NCBI GenBank assembly: GCA_021828445.1
Contig: JAJZJD010000010.1
Span: 1-19,112 of the forward strand
Direction: 5' to 3'
Length of the DNA stretch: 19,112 bases
Source: a bacterium
GTDB lineage: Bacteria; SZUA-79; Acidulodesulfobacterales; Acidulodesulfobacteraceae
Shown here: piece by piece, positions 14,755 to 19,112 of the stretch
Layout: every line of letters begins with the position of its first letter
How positions within the stretch are numbered: the stretch's first letter is position 1
The notes under the pieces: generated by a model
The model's database searches: none
Seen by the model: only the letters and a program-made list of their open reading frames with translations
Told to the model about the DNA's origin: nothing
Made by a program: the position numbers and the translations under genes

Positions 14755-15414
14755 ATGAAAAAGTATATTTTTATTGCAGCTTTTTGTTTTGCGGTTGTTT
14801 TTTTCATTTCATCTAATTTTGCTTTTGCAGCGGCATCCGGCCCAAAACTTTTTAAAAAATATTACTGTATCGATTGCCATACTATAGGGCATGAAGGCGG
14901 GACGGTCGGACCAGACCTTTCAAACATTGGGAGGACTAAAAGCCTGCCATGGATTAAGGCGCAAATATTCCATCCCGGAAGTCATTTTATAAGGGGAACT
15001 AAAGCAAAAATAAACGGGAAAGTTTATCTTGTTAGAATGCCAGGTTTCAAGACTATTCCTAATTCGGCCGCAAATAAACTGGCTGAATATATTAAGACGT
15101 TTCCGTCCGTAAGGTCAAATTTAAGCTATAAAAGACCGCCTGAGGGAATGAGGCTTTTTGAAAAAGATAACTGTATCGCCTGTCATCGCATAGACGGGAT
15201 AGGCGCAAAAGTCGGTCCAAACCTTTCTCGTATCGGAAAGACTAAAAGTCTGACATGGATCGAATCCCAGATAGTTGACCCTAAGGTTCATTTTACATAC
15301 GGCGTTCCTGCGACCATCAACGGGCGCACTTATCTTGTGATAATGCCGGAATTTAAGCATATTCACGCATCTCAGCTTAATACGATAGCAAGATATCTCA
15401 AGTCGCTGAAATAA
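14755..15414 (+). CDS. Exported two-heme cytochrome c with internally duplicated domain
   Basis: The 219-residue product has a Sec signal peptide ending near FAFAA and two homologous cytochrome c domains (about 28-115 and 130-219). Domain 1 has C38-I-D-C41-H42 with Met95 (VRMPGF); domain 2 has C140-I-A-C143-H144 with Met197 (VIMPEF). Both domains share G-x-x-L-F-x-K, GPxLSxIGxTKSLxWI, an ING-x-x-YLV loop before the Met ligand, and the second ends in YLKSLK. These match the monoheme cytochromes at 3139 and 3551, so this is a fused duplication in the same family. AAGGAGG lies about 8 nt before the ATG. It is preceded by regulatory element copy C and followed by a strong terminator, so it is probably a single-gene transcript. 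It is likely a periplasmic electron carrier. Confidence 0.93.
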   Translation: MKKYIFIAAFCFAVVFFISSNFAFAAASGPKLFKKYYCIDCHTIGHEGGTVGPDLSNIGRTKSLPWIKAQIFHPGSHFIRGTKAKINGKVYLVRMPGFKTIPNSAANKLAEYIKTFPSVRSNLSYKRPPEGMRLFEKDNCIACHRIDGIGAKVGPNLSRIGKTKSLTWIESQIVDPKVHFTYGVPATINGRTYLVIMPEFKHIHASQLNTIARYLKSLK

Positions 15415-15429
15415 AAAAATATAAACTTG

Positions 15430-15491
15430 AAATTAAAAATAGCCTCTTGTCATTCCGGTTTTTTAATATGACAAGAGGCTATTTTTAATTT
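15430..15491 (+). terminator. Strong terminator after two-heme cytochrome
   Basis: The arms at 15430-15453 and 15468-15491 are perfect 24-bp complements (stem core AGCCTCTTGTCAT / ATGACAAGAGGCT) with a 14-nt loop. The stem ends in A-rich and T-rich flanks, so it could terminate transcription from both directions. Confidence 0.92.
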
Positions 15492-15519
15492 CCGGAGAAT
15501 TTCCTTTAAAATCTGATAT

Positions 15520-15528
15520 GGGGGGGGG
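15520..15528 (+). repeat. Nine-G homopolymer tract in intergenic region
   Basis: An uninterrupted run of nine G residues stands in AT-rich DNA about 37 bp upstream of a probable -10 box and 90 bp before the CDGSH gene. Such tracts can vary in length by slippage. Here it is outside any coding frame, so an effect on promoter spacing is the only obvious possibility. Confidence 0.8.
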
Positions 15529-15562
15529 ATATAATTTTCATATTTTCTTTTTTTATCAAGAT

Positions 15563-15571
15563 TGCTATACT
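15563..15571 (+). promoter_or_regulatory. Possible extended -10 promoter for CDGSH gene
   Basis: TGCTATACT (15563-15571) reads as an extended -10 (TG-N-TATACT). The -35 position holds only T-rich sequence. The gene start is about 47 bp downstream. Confidence 0.4.
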
Positions 15572-15618
15572 AAATAATTAAAATGTAATATGTAATCTTT
15601 TGGAGTTAGTATTAAAAA

Positions 15619-15813
15619 ATGAAAAATATGAATAAAGTAGATTTAACCAAACTGAAATCCAAAGTTAAAGGCAGGCCGTTATATTTCTGCAAGTGCGGTT
15701 TATCTAAAAGACTGCCTTACTGCGACGGCAGGCACGGCTGCGATGAGCCGGCAAATGAAAACAAAAACGGCGGAGGGGAAAGCGGCACTGCCGCTCAATC
15801 CGGCGGCGAGTAA
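15619..15813 (+). CDS. Small CDGSH-type iron-sulfur protein
   Basis: The 64-residue protein contains one CDGSH iron-sulfur motif: CKCGLSKRLPYCDGRH fits C-x-C-x2-S-x3-P-x-C-D-G-x-H, giving three Cys and one His for a [2Fe-2S] cluster. The usual Ser/Ala/Thr before the His is Arg (CDGRH). The C-terminal ~18 residues are Gly/Asn/Glu-rich and look disordered. No signal peptide is visible, so it should be cytoplasmic. Family members act in redox or iron-sulfur handling; a precise role cannot be given. GGAG at 15602-15605 is 13 nt from the ATG at 15619; a second in-frame ATG at 15628 is possible but farther still. Its stop is 12 bp from the convergent permease stop. Confidence 0.85.
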   Translation: MKNMNKVDLTKLKSKVKGRPLYFCKCGLSKRLPYCDGRHGCDEPANENKNGGGESGTAAQSGGE

Positions 15814-15825
15814 TTGCAATATAAT

Positions 15826-17397
15826 TTATATCTCAAACTCTTCGCCGATGAATTCCTCTTCTATTATCATTTTCATTTCTTCTTTTTTTATCGAGGTGTT
15901 GATTGCGACGAAATAAAATAAAACTGCGGCTAAAATCACGGCAATCAAGTCGTAAGGCGATTTGAGCAGATTATTTCCGCCGAAACTTTTGCTTCCGAAA
16001 AAGGATAGCGTTAAAACGGCAATTATGTAAAACAAAAACCAGAGACCAGGTACAACCGTTTCCTTTAAACCTTTTTTAATATTATTAAAATTCGTAAAAA
16101 TAAACAGTATTACTCCCGCAGATATTCCTATGCCGAGTTTCCATAAAACATCGAAACCGGACCAATAAATTATCAGCGTTCCGACTATAAATGCCATCAG
16201 AGAAATTATATTTGCGAACGGAAGATGAAAAGGCCTTTTTTTACGGGGGTCTAATTTGCGGAAAACCATCAATCCTACGGGACCCAGAATATATGTAAAT
16301 ACCATTCCCGACGTAATTATTCCGACTAAAGACTGCCAGCTCGGAAACGGAAGGAGGTATAATGCCGACAGAAAGAATGTGAAAATCAACGAAATATAGG
16401 CTGTTCCGTACCTGTTAAAATTTAAATGAAAACTTTTCGGCAAAAATTTCATTTTCGACATAGCAAACGTAATTCGCGAAGTAGTTCCCATATATACCAG
16501 TCCGGTTGCAAAAGGGGATATAACCGCCCCAATTATTACCATTAAAGCAAATGCGGGAAGTCCGTACATATTAAGCAGATTTACGAAAGGCGAGGATAAA
16601 TTTAGCGTATTCCATAGATTATTTTTTACCTGCGGGACGGATATTATAAAACTGAAAGCAAGGAGGGTGTAAACCGTTATGCCTATAACGACCGACAATA
16701 TAGTCGCAATCGGAACGTCTCTTCCCGGATTTTTTGCTTCGCCGGATAAATCTATAGCCTGCCTGAAACCGAGATACGAAAATATAACGCCGCCCAGAGA
16801 TATGCTTTTCATAATTCCGCCGTATCCGTAAGGCATTAAATTATATCCCGCAAGGTTTTTAATATTTCCGTTTTTGACGGAAACATAAATAAGAACGCCC
16901 GCCGCCGCCGCGACTATTAAAATTTTAAAATAAGTTAGAAAAGTATTGGTTTTGGCAAATATCTTAGCTCCGAACAGATTAAGCAGAAAAAAAACGACAA
17001 GTATAAAAAAAGCAGAAATGATTCCTTCAGGAGTAAGCGATTTATTTATAAAAAGCCCGCCGACGTAAAAATTAAGATATTGAACGGTGGCCTCCGTTTC
17101 GATAGTGCTGACGGCGGCACCGGCTATAATAAGTATCCAGCTCGTGATAAATCCTAAAAAAGCGCCGTGAGTATATTTAGGATATCTTGCAAGTCCTCCC
17201 GCCGCCGGAAGCATAGCGCCTAACTCGCTGTAAACAAGGGCTATAAGCATAACGGCAAATCCGCTGATAAACCATGAAAATATAGATGCCGGCCCGGCGT
17301 CTTTTGCGCTGACGTATATGCCCAAAAGCCATCCCGAACCGATAATGGCGCTTGTCGAAGCAAAGGTTAACTGTATAAGATTTAAAGATTTCTTCAT
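15826..17397 (-). CDS. APC-superfamily amino acid permease
   Basis: The 523-residue protein has about 12-14 membrane helices. The first helix carries the APC signature IIGSGWLLGIY, an unwound Gly-rich stretch that binds the substrate backbone in this superfamily. Further typical stretches are YSELGAMLPAAGGLARYP (helix 2 and following loop) and SYLGFRQAIDLSGEAKNPGRDVP after helix 6. It is an inner-membrane amino acid or amine transporter; the exact substrate cannot be assigned. The C-terminal tail is acidic (EEEFIGEEFEI). It is transcribed opposite to the rest of the window and is divergent from trxB across 129 bp. The ribosome binding site is weak. No strong terminator is seen in the 12-bp gap to the convergent CDGSH gene. 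Confidence 0.9.
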   Translation of the reverse strand: MKKSLNLIQLTFASTSAIIGSGWLLGIYVSAKDAGPASIFSWFISGFAVMLIALVYSELGAMLPAAGGLARYPKYTHGAFLGFITSWILIIAGAAVSTIETEATVQYLNFYVGGLFINKSLTPEGIISAFFILVVFFLLNLFGAKIFAKTNTFLTYFKILIVAAAAGVLIYVSVKNGNIKNLAGYNLMPYGYGGIMKSISLGGVIFSYLGFRQAIDLSGEAKNPGRDVPIATILSVVIGITVYTLLAFSFIISVPQVKNNLWNTLNLSSPFVNLLNMYGLPAFALMVIIGAVISPFATGLVYMGTTSRITFAMSKMKFLPKSFHLNFNRYGTAYISLIFTFFLSALYLLPFPSWQSLVGIITSGMVFTYILGPVGLMVFRKLDPRKKRPFHLPFANIISLMAFIVGTLIIYWSGFDVLWKLGIGISAGVILFIFTNFNNIKKGLKETVVPGLWFLFYIIAVLTLSFFGSKSFGGNNLLKSPYDLIAVILAAVLFYFVAINTSIKKEEMKMIIEEEFIGEEFEI

Positions 17398-17526
17398 TAT
17401 TTAACCAAATATGCGGATTTGAATTATTTGATTTAAAATACCTTATATGATTTAATGTATTATATTAATCATTTTTACATAAAACAACCATAAAATCATA
17501 AGATAATTTTTAAGGAGGCAAATCGT

Positions 17527-18441
17527 ATGGTTTACGATTTAATCATAATCGGCGGCGGGCCCGCCGGACTTTCCGCAGCGATATACGCGCTTAGAGCCCG
17601 CCTGAATATAGTTTTAATAGAAAAAATAGCGGTAGGCGGACAGATCGCCCTTACCGATAATATAGAAAATTACCCCGGATTTCCTTCTCTTTCAGGCATA
17701 GAATTAATGCAAAAATTTGAAGAACACGCTAAAGGCCTCGGATTGAATATTATATACGACGAAATAAAAGATATAACAGATAACGGACAATATAAAACTC
17801 TCAGGGGCGTTAACGAAAGTTATCAGGCGAAGACGGTTATAATTACGGTAGGAGCTTCGCCTAAAAGACTTAACATTCCGGGCGAAAGAGAATTTACGGG
17901 AAGAGGGGTATCGTATTGCGCGACTTGCGACGGTCCTTTTTTTAGAAACGAAGATATAGCCGTAATCGGCGGAGGAGACTCTGCATTAAAAGAAGCCAAT
18001 TATCTCACGAAAATCGTTAAATCCTTAGTTTTGATTCATAGAAGGAAAGAATTCAGGGCCGAAAAAATAATACAGGAAAAACTGCATAACGCCAAAAATA
18101 TTACGATGGAATTGGAACATTCCCCAATTTCGATAAACGGCGGTAAATCAGTAGAATCTATAACGATAGAAAACGTTAAAACCAAAGAAAGAAAAACCGT
18201 TCCGGTTAAGGGCGTTTTTATTTTTATAGGAATAAATCCCCAGACGTCTTTTCTTAAAAATATCGAGAAAGACGAAGACGGTTTTATAAAAACCGACCAT
18301 TATACTTTAATGACGTCTATGCCCGGCGTGTTCTGCGCAGGCGACGCCCATTCCAAGAAATTGCTTCAGGTGGCTACGGCGGTAGGCGAAGGCGCTTTGG
18401 CGGCTACATCCGCCGAAGAGTTCGTCTGCGATATCTGTTGA
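17527..18441 (+). CDS. trxB: Thioredoxin reductase
   Basis: The 304-residue flavoprotein is of the low-Mr thioredoxin reductase type. It has the FAD-binding IIGGGPAGLSAA (7-18), the redox-active C131-A-T-C134 followed by DG, the NADPH-binding IGGGDSA (147-153) with HRRKEFRAEK at 171-180 (the Arg pair that favours NADPH), and a C-terminal FAD motif around AGDAHSKKLLQVATAVGEGA. The length is near the usual ~310-320. It reduces thioredoxin in the cytoplasm. AAGGAGG at 17512-17518 lies 8 nt before the ATG. An unusual feature is a second CxxC (C301-D-I-C304) at the extreme C-terminus. Ferredoxin-NADP reductases of similar fold are excluded by the CATC motif. Confidence 0.95.
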   Translation: MVYDLIIIGGGPAGLSAAIYALRARLNIVLIEKIAVGGQIALTDNIENYPGFPSLSGIELMQKFEEHAKGLGLNIIYDEIKDITDNGQYKTLRGVNESYQAKTVIITVGASPKRLNIPGEREFTGRGVSYCATCDGPFFRNEDIAVIGGGDSALKEANYLTKIVKSLVLIHRRKEFRAEKIIQEKLHNAKNITMELEHSPISINGGKSVESITIENVKTKERKTVPVKGVFIFIGINPQTSFLKNIEKDEDGFIKTDHYTLMTSMPGVFCAGDAHSKKLLQVATAVGEGALAATSAEEFVCDIC

Positions 18442-18447
18442 TTTTTG

Positions 18448-18459
18448 TGACAAAAGTCA
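18448..18459. promoter_or_regulatory. TGAC-N4-GTCA palindrome
   Basis: TGACAAAAGTCA is a perfect 4-bp inverted repeat with 4-nt spacer, 6 bp after the trxB stop and about 73 bp before the next gene. It resembles a CRP/FNR-type half-site layout but is short enough to occur by chance. Confidence 0.25.
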
Positions 18460-18531
18460 TTTATTAATTCTTTAAAATCCTATAAGATAATTTATAAGCA
18501 ATTTAATAGGGAAAGTCGGGGTGCGTTTAAA

Positions 18532-19112
18532 TTGGAAAAAGACGGCAACGAAAATAAGAATTATGAGCCTGCGCAGGATATGGTATTAACGAGGCACGGA
18601 TTCGTTAAAGGAAAAGAACAGTCCTTTCTTAAAAACCCTAAAGACAAGCCTTTTATAGGAATCATTGGCATTCCCCCAAGAGAAGTTATGGAGGAGTTAA
18701 TAAAAAAAAGCGCCGTTATCCTGTCGCTAGATATGTATAAAGTGGATAGGCTTATAACCGAGCCGACCGACAATATACTTCCTAAAGCTTATTGCGCCCA
18801 GATTAAAAGAATTATCGCCAACATTTTATCGGTAACGGATTACTGGAACGAAGACGTTATGGATTCCGTTTTGGTGGGAAGAAATCCCATTTCCGAGATA
18901 ATAATAGAAGATTCGGAGATTTGCAGGTGCAACGAAATGGGTTTCGTTGCAGATTTTATAGAAAACGAGCTTAAAATTAAGTTAAGGCGCGTTAAAAATA
19001 AAGATTTGGAAAAGAAAGGCGATTTTATTTGCAAAAGCGGTATTCCGTTAGAAGAAAAATTCGGCAAAATAGCAGGTTATTTTTACCGCGATATGGAAAA
19101 GAAAAAGCCGTT
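18532..19112 (+). CDS. Unidentified protein, N-terminal part (3' end outside window)
   Basis: A + strand frame is open from TTG 18532 to the window edge without a stop (193 complete codons). GGGG at 18518-18521 lies 10 nt before the TTG; the first in-frame ATG is at 18580 and has a poorly placed AGGA, so TTG is my choice. The visible protein starts MEKDGNENKN, is soluble and highly charged, has no signal peptide, and contains KPFIGIIGIPPREVMEELI, an ICRCNEMG pair of cysteines, and alternating helix-rich charged segments. I do not recognise the family. The IGIIGIPPREVMEE stretch is faintly like the N-terminus of 2-hydroxyacyl-CoA dehydratase subunits, but the match is too weak to name it. It follows trxB by 90 bp with no clear terminator. 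Confidence 0.7.
   Translation, partial: MEKDGNENKNYEPAQDMVLTRHGFVKGKEQSFLKNPKDKPFIGIIGIPPREVMEELIKKSAVILSLDMYKVDRLITEPTDNILPKAYCAQIKRIIANILSVTDYWNEDVMDSVLVGRNPISEIIIEDSEICRCNEMGFVADFIENELKIKLRRVKNKDLEKKGDFICKSGIPLEEKFGKIAGYFYRDMEKKKP

Noticed and set aside
18561..19067. Minus-strand open frames near the window end
   Set aside because: The + strand carries an uninterrupted frame over the whole stretch with a start and ribosome site; the minus frames look like its shadows.

Overview
The window is low-G+C DNA from a Gram-negative bacterium with respiratory, anaerobic-type genes: Tat- and Sec-exported redox proteins, many c-type cytochromes, a molybdopterin enzyme and heme d1 biosynthesis genes. 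The sequence does not fix the taxon. The base composition and gene content would suit an uncultured, possibly acidophilic, sulfur-metabolising deltaproteobacterial-type lineage, but that is a guess. I see no rRNA, tRNA, insertion sequence, integrase or CRISPR array.

Layout. (1) 1-425: 3' end of an MFS transporter gene. (2) 457-2599: a NarX/NarL-type two-component pair. (3) 2758-3913: three tandem genes for small exported monoheme cytochromes c of one paralogous family, closed by a strong terminator (3931-3980). (4) 4221-13730: a tight six-gene operon encoding an exported c-d1-c protein (cytochrome c domain, heme-d1 propeller, second cytochrome c domain), NirJ-like and NirF-like heme d1 biosynthesis proteins, and then TtrB-, TtrC- and TtrA-like subunits of a membrane-anchored molybdopterin oxidoreductase of the tetrathionate reductase family. 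(5) 13846-14508: a second, orphan NarL-type response regulator, paralogous to the first. (6) 14755-15414: a two-heme member of the same cytochrome family, closed by a terminator. (7) 15619-19112: a small CDGSH-type Fe-S protein, a convergent APC permease, thioredoxin reductase, and an unidentified gene that runs off the end.

How it may work together. NirJ and NirF act late in heme d1 synthesis, so they plausibly make the cofactor for the c-d1-c protein next to them. That protein keeps the proximal heme-d1 histidine of NirS. By eye-alignment, both distal catalytic histidines of nitrite reductase are asparagine, so I do not call it a nitrite reductase. Its operon partner is a TtrABC-like complex that would exchange electrons between the quinone pool and a periplasmic substrate. 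The flanking cytochromes could carry electrons between the two.

A roughly 60-bp element containing three direct CCTAC-like repeats at 23-24 and 21 bp spacing lies upstream of the cytochrome array, the c-d1-c operon and the two-heme cytochrome gene. This suggests one regulon, perhaps controlled by the two response regulators encoded beside it. The strongest candidate for an undescribed system is this combination: a d1-heme protein, a minimal d1 pathway, a Ttr-like complex, an expanded cytochrome family and a shared operator.
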